From NCBI GenBank assembly GCA_024404915.1, contig JAKSPJ010000009.1:1-64000 (forward strand): DNA of 64,000 bases, given 5' to 3'. Each line of letters opens with the position of its first letter. The first letter of the stretch is position 1. The notes beneath the pieces are model-generated. The model did not search any database, had not been told where the DNA came from, and worked only from the letters and a program-made list of their open reading frames with translations. A program made the translations under genes and the position numbers. Shown piece after piece: positions 43,701 through 51,276 of the stretch. The stretch comes from Oscillospiraceae bacterium. Its GTDB lineage: Bacteria > Bacillota > Clostridia > Oscillospirales > Ruminococcaceae.

Positions 43701-44463
43701 CTGCGAGTATGACACTGCAAGAGTATTTGAACGTGCAGGCGCTGTACCGGAGATTCTGGTCATCCGCAATCTGTCTGCATCTGACATTGAGGAATCTGTG
43801 GAAGCAGCTGTGAAGCTGATTGACAATTCCCAGATTATCATGATTCCCGGCGGATTCTCCGGCGGTGACGAGCCGGATGGTTCCGGTAAGTTCATCACAG
43901 CATTCTTCCGTAACCCCAAAGTCACGGATGCTGTACACAATCTTCTGAAAAAGCGTGATGGTCTGATGCTGGGCATCTGCAATGGTTTTCAGGCATTGAT
44001 TAAGCTGGGTCTGGTTCCTTACGGCGAAATCACAGATATGAGCGACAATTCTCCGACATTGACCTTCAACACCATTGCACGTCACCAGAGCATGATGGTA
44101 ACCACCAGAATCGCATCCAACAAGTCCCCGTGGCTGGCTGGCTGTGAAGTCGGTGATTTGCACTCTGTGCCGATTTCTCACGGTGAAGGCCGATTCATTG
44201 CATCCGGTTCCTTCCTGCAGCGTCTGGCAAATAATGGCCAGATTGCAACGCAGTATGTTGACCTCTCCGGCAGACCCACGATGGATATCCGCTTTAACCC
44301 CAACGGTTCTGTGGATGCGATTGAGGGTATCACTTCACCGGACGGCCGTGTATTGGGTAAGATGGGCCACAGCGAGCGTATGGGCCAGCTGATCTGCAAG
44401 AACGTACCCGGCGAAAAGGATCAGAAAATTTTCGAAAGCGGCGTTCGTTATTTCGCAGATTGA
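40750..44463 (+). CDS. purL: Phosphoribosylformylglycinamidine synthase (single chain)
   Basis: 1,237 residues. Converts FGAR to FGAM with glutamine and ATP in purine synthesis. This is the long, single-chain form used by clostridia. It has an N-terminal linker region, the two AIRS-like synthetase halves with NETHNHPTEIEPFGGAATC and the glycine-rich GAGGVSVAIGELTDG, and a C-terminal class I glutaminase (~975-1237) with PGTNCEYDTA, GICNGFQALI (nucleophile cysteine) and a late SHGEGRF histidine. GGAGG lies 10 nt before the ATG. No other pur gene is adjacent. The 139 bp upstream hold a short GGTAAC/GTTACC repeat but no recognised riboswitch. Confidence 0.96.
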   Translation: MAVYRIYTEKKPQFAVEAQSVLSDLHTALQLDVQSVRVLNRYDADHIEEDDFRRAISTVFSEPAVDYVYEKLPMLSNQERVFAVEYLPGQFDQRADSCEQCIQILNGKERCRVRNARVYIISGSIDDEQFDRLKKYLINPVESREASLSTVETLDMNYSLPETVETLDGFCELNAVGREEFLKQYGLAMDLDDITFCQEYFRGTEHRDPTITEIRMIDTYWSDHCRHTTFLTTLDNVKIDTPYIQDAYDEYLAIRKELGREDKPITLMDMALMAMRKLKADGKIPALDESEEINACSVKIKVDTENGQEDWILMFKNETHNHPTEIEPFGGAATCLGGAIRDPLSGRSYVYQAMRVTGAANPLVPVADTIPGKLPQRKITVGAANGYSSYGNQIGLATGHVSEVYHPGYVAKRLEIGAVVGAAPAENIRRERPEPGDIIILLGGKTGRDGCGGATGSSKSHTLESLTNCGAEVQKGNPPEERKLQRLFRDPAVTKLIKRCNDFGAGGVSVAIGELTDGLDIDLNAVPKKYEGLDGTELAISESQERMAVVVAPEDVDTFMAAAAKENLLATVVAKATDTNRLRMNWNGRTIVDLSREFLNSNGAEKHTDIVAAAPKAMPKRDSRFEDTPQGWQELMSSLNICSQKGLVEKFDSTIGAGTVLMPYGGVYQLTPTQAMAAKIPVLTGETSTCSVMGWGFNPVVSEHSPYHGAITAVIESVAKVIAAGGSWHQCWLTFQEYFERTQNNPERWGKPFSALLGAFRAQLELSCASIGGKDSMSGTFENIDVPPTLVSFAVSVADAKRIVSPEFKEAGSTVIRIAPEYSSSGLPNWDSVRAVFDQLEQIITEGRAKAVWTVSSGGVAEGIAKMAFGNHIGFEFTKVLPERILFDPCAGSFIIELNGAAKADEEVIGRTTAQYKIFSDTQTISLDTLQKAWEGKLEAVFPCRIKTAFATIESYAHKAESRPSPAIKVAKPRVLIPVFPGTNCEYDTARVFERAGAVPEILVIRNLSASDIEESVEAAVKLIDNSQIIMIPGGFSGGDEPDGSGKFITAFFRNPKVTDAVHNLLKKRDGLMLGICNGFQALIKLGLVPYGEITDMSDNSPTLTFNTIARHQSMMVTTRIASNKSPWLAGCEVGDLHSVPISHGEGRFIASGSFLQRLANNGQIATQYVDLSGRPTMDIRFNPNGSVDAIEGITSPDGRVLGKMGHSERMGQLICKNVPGEKDQKIFESGVRYFAD

Positions 44464-44495
44464 TTCTCCCGGAATCAATCCGACAGACAAAAATG

Positions 44496-44535
44496 AAACC
44501 AGACAGATATCTTTGTGGTATCTGTCTGGTTTTGA
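44496..44535 (+). terminator. Intrinsic terminator of purL
   Basis: A perfect 14-bp stem (AAACCAGACAGATA / TATCTGTCTGGTTT), then TTG. Confidence 0.85.
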
Positions 44536-44614
44536 TAATATGCTTTACAGGACAAAGACGCCGTCAAGCTGACCGGTTGGCTGTATGTGCGGCTTTTAAG
44601 AAGAAGGATGCTCT

Positions 44615-45085
44615 ATGGAAATGCGGCGGAAAGACCGTGAAGTCACGGATATAAACCAGATATATGATATTCTGAGCAGATGCGATACCATCACTCTCGG
44701 AATGAACGGCGGCACAGCCCCCTATGTCATTCCCATGACCTTTGGCTGTTCCTTGTCAGAGGGAAAAATTACCATTTATTTCCATTCTGCTCTTGGCGGA
44801 AGAAAATGGGAGATTCTGAACCGTGATCCCAATGTTTGCGCAGAGGCACATCTGTACTATCAAACGGTAAAGACAAACGGCGGAATCACCGCAAAATATG
44901 AAAGTGTTATCGGCACAGGCACCGCTGAAATGATTACAGAAAAATCTGAGAAGGTAGCAGCATTCCAGTATATGCTTGACCACTATAAGCACAGTGGATT
45001 CCCGGCAGAAAGCTGCAAAGGTCTGCCCAACTGTGCTGTGTTTAAAGTTGTTCTGACTGAGGTCAGCGGAAAGCATAATCTTTGA
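44615..45085 (+). CDS. Pyridoxamine 5'-phosphate oxidase-family (NimA-like) protein
   Basis: 156 residues with the split-barrel fold: TLGMNGGTAPYVIPMTFG at the flavin/phosphate site, TIYFHSALGGRKWEILNRDPNVCAEA, and YESVIGTGTAEMI. This pattern is common in small NimA-like flavin-binding proteins; such proteins may reduce nitro compounds, but the real substrate is unknown. AAGAAGGA precedes ATG 44615. Confidence 0.82.
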   Translation: MEMRRKDREVTDINQIYDILSRCDTITLGMNGGTAPYVIPMTFGCSLSEGKITIYFHSALGGRKWEILNRDPNVCAEAHLYYQTVKTNGGITAKYESVIGTGTAEMITEKSEKVAAFQYMLDHYKHSGFPAESCKGLPNCAVFKVVLTEVSGKHNL

Positions 45086-45099
45086 GAAGCAAAATTGCA

Positions 45100-45138
45100 A
45101 AAAGCCACGAATCACACACAGGATTCGTGGCTTTTATT
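45100..45138. terminator. Bidirectional terminator
   Basis: Perfect stem AAAAGCCACGAATC / GATTCGTGGCTTTT between the PPOX gene and hydE, with A- and T-rich flanks on both sides. Confidence 0.9.
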
Positions 45139-45146
45139 ATCTGCTG

Positions 45147-46175
45147 TTATCGTTTCACATTTCCGATATTGGTGACAACCTGATAGCCTGCGGATGCCAC
45201 ACGTTGTTCCAGGCATTTTCTGCACTGAGCAGATTCATCTCCGGTGCAGATTTTATTATCGTAAATCGCATATTTTTCTCTATAGGCCGCAGGAGAAAGA
45301 TTCGGCATCACCACATTTGCACCTGCCTGCAGTCCCAGCTCCCGTCCATGGGGATGAATGGTGCCCAGTGCAGTGGTGGCGGGCAGCAGGGCATATGGGA
45401 ACATCAGCCGCAGAATAGAAATCATGCGCAGTGTCAGCGTCAGAGAACCGCCTTCCTGTTCCGCAAAGGGCGTATTTCTGGCAGGAATAAAGGGGCCAAT
45501 GCCAATCATGTCGGGAGAGAGTTCCTGCAAAAAACGCAAGTCAGCCAGCAGATGTTCCTTTGTCTGAAAAGGGGAACCCACCATAAATCCGGAACCAACC
45601 TGATAGCCGATTTCCTTTAGCTGAAACAGACATTGCTTTCTGTGCTGCGAGGACATATTCTCCGGATGCAGCATGCTGTAGTGGGCTTCATCTGCTGTTT
45701 CATGCCGCAGAAGATAGCGATTTGCACCTGCGTCAAAGAATGCCTTATAGCTTTCATAGGATTTTTCACCGATAGAAAGCGTAATTGCACAGTCGTCATA
45801 TTGTCTTCTGATAGAAGCAACAATATCGGAAATGGCATCATCATCAAAAAACGGATCTTCACCGCCCTGGAGCACAAAGGTGCGGTAGCCCAATGCATAG
45901 CCTTCTGCACAGCATTCCAGTATTTCCTCTTTGGTCATGCGGTATCGCTGTGCTTCCGGATTTCCGCACCGAAGCCCACAGTAAAAGCAGCTGCATTTGC
46001 AGTAACTGGTAAATTCAATCAATCCCCGCAGATAGACATCTGTGCCGTAGTGTGCTCTTCTTACACCATCTGCCAGTGTGCGGAGTTCCTGGTCAAAGGC
46101 ATCTGTATGCATTATGGTAAGCAGTCCGTCATCGGACAGATTGCGATTGTCTCTGAGTTCTTCAATTATAGTCAT
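45147..46175 (-). CDS. hydE: [FeFe]-hydrogenase H-cluster maturase HydE
   Basis: 342 residues. A radical SAM enzyme needed, with HydF and HydG, to build the H-cluster of [FeFe] hydrogenase. The RGLIEFTSYCKCSCFYCGLR segment (Cys59-x3-Cys63-x2-Cys66) is typical of HydE, followed by YRTFVLQGGEDPFF, RHETADEAHYSMLHP, SGFMVGSPFQT and a C-terminal BATS-like end with CRKC. Start 46175 follows AAGGGA; the frame from 46208 adds 11 unrelated residues. hydF and hydG are not in the window. The promoter is at 46249-46278. Confidence 0.92.
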   Translation of the reverse strand: MTIIEELRDNRNLSDDGLLTIMHTDAFDQELRTLADGVRRAHYGTDVYLRGLIEFTSYCKCSCFYCGLRCGNPEAQRYRMTKEEILECCAEGYALGYRTFVLQGGEDPFFDDDAISDIVASIRRQYDDCAITLSIGEKSYESYKAFFDAGANRYLLRHETADEAHYSMLHPENMSSQHRKQCLFQLKEIGYQVGSGFMVGSPFQTKEHLLADLRFLQELSPDMIGIGPFIPARNTPFAEQEGGSLTLTLRMISILRLMFPYALLPATTALGTIHPHGRELGLQAGANVVMPNLSPAAYREKYAIYDNKICTGDESAQCRKCLEQRVASAGYQVVTNIGNVKR

Positions 46176-46248
46176 GGCATATCCCTTCATTCTGATTTGG
46201 CACTGCATTCTTTCCGGGCAGCATTGCCTACGCTTTCTGTATGAATAG

Positions 46249-46278
46249 ATTATAGCACAATCAGACGAGATTTGTCAA
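46249..46278 (-). promoter_or_regulatory. Sigma-A promoter of hydE
   Basis: TTGACA-18 nt-TATAAT. Confidence 0.78.
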
Positions 46279-46291
46279 GGAAAAATACGCC

Positions 46292-48484
46292 TTATTTTCT
46301 CAGCATACGAAGGGCGTTCAATACCGCAAGAATGGTGACACCCACATCACCGATAACCGCCAGCCACATATTTGCAATGCCGAATGCACCCAGAATCAGC
46401 AGAAGCACTTTCACGCCTATGGCAAATACAATATTCTGCATCACAATCTGCTTGGTTTGCTTTGCCAGCACAATACCCTCTGCCAGCTTGGTCATTTCAT
46501 CTGTCATCAGCACCACATCGGCAGCCTCAATGGCTGCATCAGAACCCAGCGCACCCATAGCAACACCCACATCTGCACGTGCAAGCACAGGAGCATCATT
46601 GATGCCATCACCGATGAATGCCAGCTTTTCACCTTCCGGCAGTTCAGCGAACATTTTTTCCAGTGCTTCCACTTTCTGGCCAGGGAGCAATTCTGCATAA
46701 TAAGCATCCAGCTGCAGCGTGTTAGAAACGGATTCTGCAATTTGCTTGTCATCGCCTGTCAGCATACAGATTTTCGTAACGCCTGCACGGTGCAGATCTG
46801 AAACAGCCTGTTTGCTGTCTTTTTTCAGGGTATCAGCGCACAAGATGCTGCCCACATATTTCTGATTGGATGCCACATAAATTTTGGTGCCGGCATCATT
46901 CAGCTTTTCATAGACGATGGCATTCTCATCCATAAAAGTGCTGTTGCCTGCAAGGATGCGTTGATTTTCCGTTTCTGCGCAAATGCCTCGCCCGGAGATT
47001 TCCTGCGTTCCGGCAGGTGTAATTGTATTTCCCTTGAAAGCAGAGAGAATGGATTGTGCAATCGGGTGATTGGAATTCTGCTCACAGCAGGCAGCCAGTG
47101 CCAGCACATCCTGCTCTGTAAAGCCCGGTGCAGGTACTATTTTTGTTACCTGAAACTGACCTGTTGTCAGCGTACCGGTTTTATCAGCTGCAATTTGTGT
47201 GATGTGGCTGAGGGCTTCCAGGGTATTGCTTCCCTTGACCAGAACACCGTGACGGGATGCGGCACCGATACCGCCGAAGAATGTCAGGGGCACGGAAATA
47301 ACCAGTGCGCAGGGGCAGGAGATAATCAGGAAGACAAAGGCTCTGCGAATCCATTCAGACCATACGCCATGGAACAGCAGCGGCGGAACAATTGCCAGTA
47401 ATGCGGCAAGCACCACGACAACCGGGGTGTAATATCTTGCAAATGTGGTGATAAAATTCTCTGTGGGAGCTTTTCGGGCAGCGGCATTTTCCACCATGTC
47501 GATAATCTGTGAAGCGGTGGATTCGCCATAGCTTTTTGTTACCTCCACGGTCAGTGTACCACTTTCATTGACACAGCCGGAAAGAACAGCATCCCCTTTT
47601 TCCACATGGCGTGGAACGGATTCACCTGTAAGCGTTGCCGTATTCAGGTCAGATACACCCTCTGTCACAATGCCGTCCAGGGGAATGCGCTCACCTGCTT
47701 TCACTAAAATGCTATCACCAATCTGCACCTCAGCTGCCGGGACAGTATGAACGGTGTCTCCCTCTTTGCGGTTGGCAGTATCAGGACGAATATCCAGCAG
47801 TGCGGCTACGGATTTGCGGGAGCGATTGACGGCGGCGGACTGGAAATATTCGCCAATCTGATAGAACAGCATTACTGCAGCTGCCTCCGGGAATTCGCCC
47901 AATGCAAATGCGCCAATGGTAGATACACTCATCAGGAAGTTTTCATCAAAGATTCGGCCCTTGAGAATATTGCGGACTGCACGCAGAACCACGTCATAAC
48001 CCAGAATGAGGTACGCCAGCAGAAGGACAACGGTAGAGGGGAGTTCAGCATCCACCAGCAAATGCAGCAGAATGCCCACAGCATATACGCAGCCGCCCAG
48101 AATCAGGCGTTTTGTCATGTTGGTACCATGCTCGTGGTCGTGCTCATGCTCGTGCTCATGCTCGTGCTCATGCTCGTGCTCATGGTCGTGGTCGTGCTCA
48201 TGGTCGTGGCAGTGCTCATCATGACAATGTGCGTGCTGCTGCGGCTTCGGAGCAGTTGCTTTGTCATATACAGATACTTCCACATCCGGCTCATGCTTGT
48301 GCACGATTTTCTCCACATCATGCAGGATACGGTCGGCATCGTCAGTCGTTGCTTCCACCAGCAGAGACTGCTTCATCAGATTGACGGCAGCAGATGCCAC
48401 ATATTCCAGCTGATTGACATCGTGTTCAATTTTTGCAGAACAGTTCGGGCAATCCAGGCCCTTCAGCAGATAAGTTTGTTTCAT
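46292..48484 (-). CDS. cadA: Zn/Cd/Pb-exporting P1B-type ATPase
   Basis: 730 residues. Pumps divalent soft metals out of the cell. In order: an HMA domain with GLDCPNCSAK (Cys12, Cys15), a histidine/glutamate-rich linker (~84-119, about half His, mostly HE and HD dipeptides), eight membrane helices, the ion-binding SCPCALVISVP (~388), phosphorylation site DKTGTLTTG (~433), HPIAQSI, and GDGINDAPVLARADVG (~622). The DCPNC/CPC pair fits Zn/Cd/Pb transport rather than copper. ATG 48484 follows AGAGGATTG. It lies 84 bp after the CadC-type repressor gene. Confidence 0.93.
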   Translation of the reverse strand: MKQTYLLKGLDCPNCSAKIEHDVNQLEYVASAAVNLMKQSLLVEATTDDADRILHDVEKIVHKHEPDVEVSVYDKATAPKPQQHAHCHDEHCHDHEHDHDHEHEHEHEHEHEHEHDHEHGTNMTKRLILGGCVYAVGILLHLLVDAELPSTVVLLLAYLILGYDVVLRAVRNILKGRIFDENFLMSVSTIGAFALGEFPEAAAVMLFYQIGEYFQSAAVNRSRKSVAALLDIRPDTANRKEGDTVHTVPAAEVQIGDSILVKAGERIPLDGIVTEGVSDLNTATLTGESVPRHVEKGDAVLSGCVNESGTLTVEVTKSYGESTASQIIDMVENAAARKAPTENFITTFARYYTPVVVVLAALLAIVPPLLFHGVWSEWIRRAFVFLIISCPCALVISVPLTFFGGIGAASRHGVLVKGSNTLEALSHITQIAADKTGTLTTGQFQVTKIVPAPGFTEQDVLALAACCEQNSNHPIAQSILSAFKGNTITPAGTQEISGRGICAETENQRILAGNSTFMDENAIVYEKLNDAGTKIYVASNQKYVGSILCADTLKKDSKQAVSDLHRAGVTKICMLTGDDKQIAESVSNTLQLDAYYAELLPGQKVEALEKMFAELPEGEKLAFIGDGINDAPVLARADVGVAMGALGSDAAIEAADVVLMTDEMTKLAEGIVLAKQTKQIVMQNIVFAIGVKVLLLILGAFGIANMWLAVIGDVGVTILAVLNALRMLRK
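48125..48240 (-). repeat. Tandem repeat encoding the His-rich linker
   Basis: A 12-bp unit (CATGAGCACGAG on the minus strand) repeats several times and codes for HEHE, then varies to HDHD. Read on the plus strand this gives meaningless Arg/Ala/His and Cys/Ser runs. Confidence 0.85.
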
Positions 48485-48511
48485 TTTTCGCAATCCTCTC
48501 TCGTTAAATTG

Positions 48512-48527
48512 TTGAGCAACTGTTCAA
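48512..48527. promoter_or_regulatory. CadC-type operator copy 1
   Basis: TTGAGCAACTGTTCAA, an interrupted palindrome just upstream of the cadA start. The same site occurs at 48945-48960. Confidence 0.65.
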
Positions 48528-48568
48528 CTAAGCTTCATGAAAAAGCGGATGAAATATCCGCAGAGTTT

Positions 48569-48925
48569 TTATTCGGAAATGTGTTCATAACCCATATCCA
48601 GAATACCTTTTACATGCTGGTCAGCCAGGGCATAAAAAACATTCTGTCCACTGCGCTTCGCAGTGACCAATCGGGCCAGACGCAGGGATTTCAGCTGGTG
48701 TGAAATGGCGGATTTCGTCATGCCGAGTGTACTGGCAAGATCACATACACACATTTCGTGCTGTTCAAGCGCATGCAGAATCTGTAATCTGGTGCTGTCT
48801 CCGAACAGTTTAAACAGCGTTGCCAGGTCATCATACTCAGACTTTTTCAGCATGGCATCTTTTACATCAGACACGATTTCTTCATGAATCGTACTGCATG
48901 TGCATTCAAAATCTTTCTGTTCCAT
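48569..48925 (-). CDS. cadC: ArsR/SmtB-family metal repressor (CadC type)
   Basis: 118 residues, winged-helix. The N-terminal pair Cys8 and Cys10 and the core CVCDL pair (Cys59, Cys61) reproduce the cysteine cluster that senses Cd/Pb/Zn in CadC (Cys7/11/58/60 in the known protein). The DNA-reading helix is MTKSAISHQLKSLRLARLV. It probably represses itself and cadA: TTGAGCAAC-NN-TTCAA lies directly downstream of its own transcription start and again before cadA. GGAAAG precedes ATG 48925. Confidence 0.9.
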   Translation of the reverse strand: MEQKDFECTCSTIHEEIVSDVKDAMLKKSEYDDLATLFKLFGDSTRLQILHALEQHEMCVCDLASTLGMTKSAISHQLKSLRLARLVTAKRSGQNVFYALADQHVKGILDMGYEHISE

Positions 48926-48944
48926 AAGCTTCCTTTCCTTGTGG

Positions 48945-48960
48945 TTGAATGGTTGCTCAA
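48945..48960. promoter_or_regulatory. CadC-type operator copy 2
   Basis: On the minus strand TTGAGCAACCATTCAA, 14 of 16 positions as in copy 1, placed at about +6 to +21 of the cadC transcript. Confidence 0.7.
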
Positions 48961-48972
48961 CTGTTTGATCAC

Positions 48973-49001
48973 ATTATACCAGATTTTTTATGATTTGTCA
49001 A
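48973..49001 (-). promoter_or_regulatory. Sigma-A promoter of cadC-cadA
   Basis: TTGACA-17 nt-TATAAT, a consensus promoter ahead of the repressor gene, start near 48966. Confidence 0.92.
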
Positions 49002-49097
49002 GTGCAAAATAAAAAAAGATTTATTCAGTTTTGGGAACTTAGAGAAAAATCCGTTTATGATATGAAAGAAGTATCACTTTGCAGCGTGATTACGGAA

Positions 49098-49128
49098 CGG
49101 GAACCTTTGCCACAGGTTCCCGTTTTTT
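49098..49128 (+). terminator. Orphan plus-strand terminator
   Basis: Stem CGGGAACCT / AGGTTCCCG, then TTTTTT. No plus-strand gene ends here, and on the minus strand there is no U-run, so it either stops readthrough or ends an unrecognised short transcript. Confidence 0.7.
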
Positions 49129-49134
49129 CGCATT

Positions 49135-50244
49135 CTATGGCACGAAATCACACAGCTTACCGGCAGCACGGGCATGCTGTTCCAGTTCTCGGTTTGCTGC
49201 ATTCATCGTACCGTAATGTTCAGTACAGCAGATAACCTTTTCGCATCGTTCCATTATGGAAAAGGCTTTTCCGACAGATTCAGAACTGATTGGTTCAAAA
49301 GCTTTTTCTGTAACAACAACAGAGGCAAGTGCATTCGCCACAGGGTATTCCAGATCGCTCTCATGAAGAACACCTGCGGCAAACGGGATGCCGAGACGAT
49401 GAAGCCTGCGGTAAATGGTGATTCCTGCGCCGCCGCCGCCGATTACAAAAATCCTGGGATTCCACTTCAGCGCAGTGGGTTCTGCGTTTCCGAATCGTGG
49501 ATCATATGTGCCATGCTGCATTTCATACAATGCGGAAATATAATCTCCCGAAAAAATCTCCTCCGGGATTCCGATGCGTTCTGCCTTGCCCTTGTGAATA
49601 CAAATCACCATATCCGAAAACTTTTGCGCAAGGTCCAGTTCATGAAGGGACTGTATCACAGCAATCTGCCGCTCTCTTGCAAGTTGGCGAAGCAGCGTCA
49701 GAATATGCAGTTTATGACCAATGTCCAGAAAAGATGTGGGCTCGTCCAGCAATAGTATTTTCGGCTGCTGCGCAATGGCTCTGGCAAGCATAACACATTG
49801 TCTCTGTCCGTCGCTGATTTGTCGGAAATCTGTATGGTACAAAGATGCAGCACCTGCAAGTTCCATGGATTCTTTCACAATTTTCAAATCATGATCAGAC
49901 AGAATCCCCAGTGTTCCTGTATAAGGATACCTACCCGTTCCAACCACGTCACCACAGGTCATGCGCTCCGTTGAAAGCTTCTGCGTAAATAACACAGAAA
50001 GCCGCTTGGCAATGTCTTTTTCCTTCAGACTGCAGAGAGCGTCCCCACACATGGATATATCACCTGATATAGCGGAAAGCTGAGCAGAGATGGTTTTCAG
50101 AACAGTGGATTTTCCAGAGCCGTTTGGCCCGATGAGGGTACAGATTTCGCCGGGCATAATGGAAAAAGACAGGCCATCCACAACGATTTTCCGATGATAT
50201 CCCACTGCAAGGGAATCCGCCTGAAGAACAGCATTTTCCCTCAT
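49135..50244 (-). CDS. Corrinoid/iron-siderophore-type ABC transporter ATPase
   Basis: 369 residues. Residues 1-~250 are a FecE/BtuD-type ATPase: Walker A GPNGSGKST, signature ISDGQRQCVMLARA (LSGGQ is more usual), Walker B ILLLDEPTSFLD and the switch histidine (SLHELD). Residues ~255-369 form an extra domain with a Rossmann-like start (FVIGGGGAGITIYRRLHRLG), FAAGVLHESDLEY and a VICCTEHYGTMNAANRELEQ segment; similar tails occur on some clostridial and archaeal transporter ATPases. The start overlaps the permease stop by 4 nt. Last gene of the riboswitch-controlled operon. Confidence 0.88.
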   Translation of the reverse strand: MRENAVLQADSLAVGYHRKIVVDGLSFSIMPGEICTLIGPNGSGKSTVLKTISAQLSAISGDISMCGDALCSLKEKDIAKRLSVLFTQKLSTERMTCGDVVGTGRYPYTGTLGILSDHDLKIVKESMELAGAASLYHTDFRQISDGQRQCVMLARAIAQQPKILLLDEPTSFLDIGHKLHILTLLRQLARERQIAVIQSLHELDLAQKFSDMVICIHKGKAERIGIPEEIFSGDYISALYEMQHGTYDPRFGNAEPTALKWNPRIFVIGGGGAGITIYRRLHRLGIPFAAGVLHESDLEYPVANALASVVVTEKAFEPISSESVGKAFSIMERCEKVICCTEHYGTMNAANRELEQHARAAGKLCDFVP

Positions 50245-51266
50245 ATGGTGCTCCTTTCATTTGCACGGTACAGCATCACAAAAATCACCACCGGCGCACC
50301 AAAAACAGCTGTCACCGTGCTAACGCTGAGTTCCTGGGGTGCGAACAGTGTGCGGGCAATCAGGTCGCATCCCATGCAGAACACGCCGCCCCCGAGAAAA
50401 ACCGCAGGAATCATAATCAATGGTCTGGCAGTACCGAACAGTCCTTTCATCAGATGCGGAACAGCAATGCCGACAAATGAAATCGGGCCTGCGAACGCAG
50501 TAACACAAGCAGACAGTATGCTGGACAACAGAATCAGGAAAATACGAAAAATGGGAAGGTGAACACCCATATTGGCTGCGTAGGATTCCCCTAATTGATA
50601 AGCACTGATTGGTTTGGAAAGGAGAAATGCACAGACAGATGCAGCTAAAATAAGAATTGTCATTATTCGGACATCTTTCCATTCAGTTCCCGAAAAGCTG
50701 CCCTTTGACCAGTTGTGCAGATTTACGATATTGGCATCATCTGCAAATGTGACGGCCAAATCTGTCAGTGCATTGCAGATATAGCCAATCATTACACCTG
50801 CTATGACAAGCTGCGCACCGCTGCGTACTTTTCCTGAAAACAGTAAAACCATCAGCATACACAGTATGGCACCAATAAACGCAGCAGAAACCATCATCCC
50901 TGATTGTATGACAAAGCTGTTCTTCAGCGCAAAAATCATCAGCAAAGCAATTGTCAGCTTTGCGCCGGATGAAATTCCCAACACAAAAGGGCCTGCAATG
51001 GGATTGCGGAAAAAGCTCTGAAGCAGGTAGCCTGACACGGACAACCCACCGCCTAACAGAAATGCAGAAATGGTCCGTGGAAGACGGATATCAAATAAAA
51101 TACGATACGATGCGCCTTCATGAAGTGTCCCCTTCAGCAGACCATAAACAGCAGCAGGCGGTATACTGCTGCTGCCACATATCAGGCTGAAATAAAAAAG
51201 CAGACCTGCAGTGATGCATAAGAAAAAATAACAGATTACTGTGCGCTTCATACGCTGTTTTTCCAT
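50241..51266 (-). CDS. FecCD-family ABC transporter permease
   Basis: 341 residues with about nine membrane helices, the length and layout of BtuC/FecD permeases. Recognisable positions: RLPRTISAFLLGGGLSVSGYLLQ near the start, LGISSGA, FVGIAVPHLMKG and late GCDLIAR. It forms the channel for corrinoid, haem or siderophore uptake; the cobalamin riboswitch upstream favours corrinoids or related tetrapyrroles. Start 51266 follows GAGGTG. Confidence 0.92.
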   Translation of the reverse strand: MEKQRMKRTVICYFFLCITAGLLFYFSLICGSSSIPPAAVYGLLKGTLHEGASYRILFDIRLPRTISAFLLGGGLSVSGYLLQSFFRNPIAGPFVLGISSGAKLTIALLMIFALKNSFVIQSGMMVSAAFIGAILCMLMVLLFSGKVRSGAQLVIAGVMIGYICNALTDLAVTFADDANIVNLHNWSKGSFSGTEWKDVRIMTILILAASVCAFLLSKPISAYQLGESYAANMGVHLPIFRIFLILLSSILSACVTAFAGPISFVGIAVPHLMKGLFGTARPLIMIPAVFLGGGVFCMGCDLIARTLFAPQELSVSTVTAVFGAPVVIFVMLYRANERSTI

Positions 51267-51276
51267 AGGTTTCACC

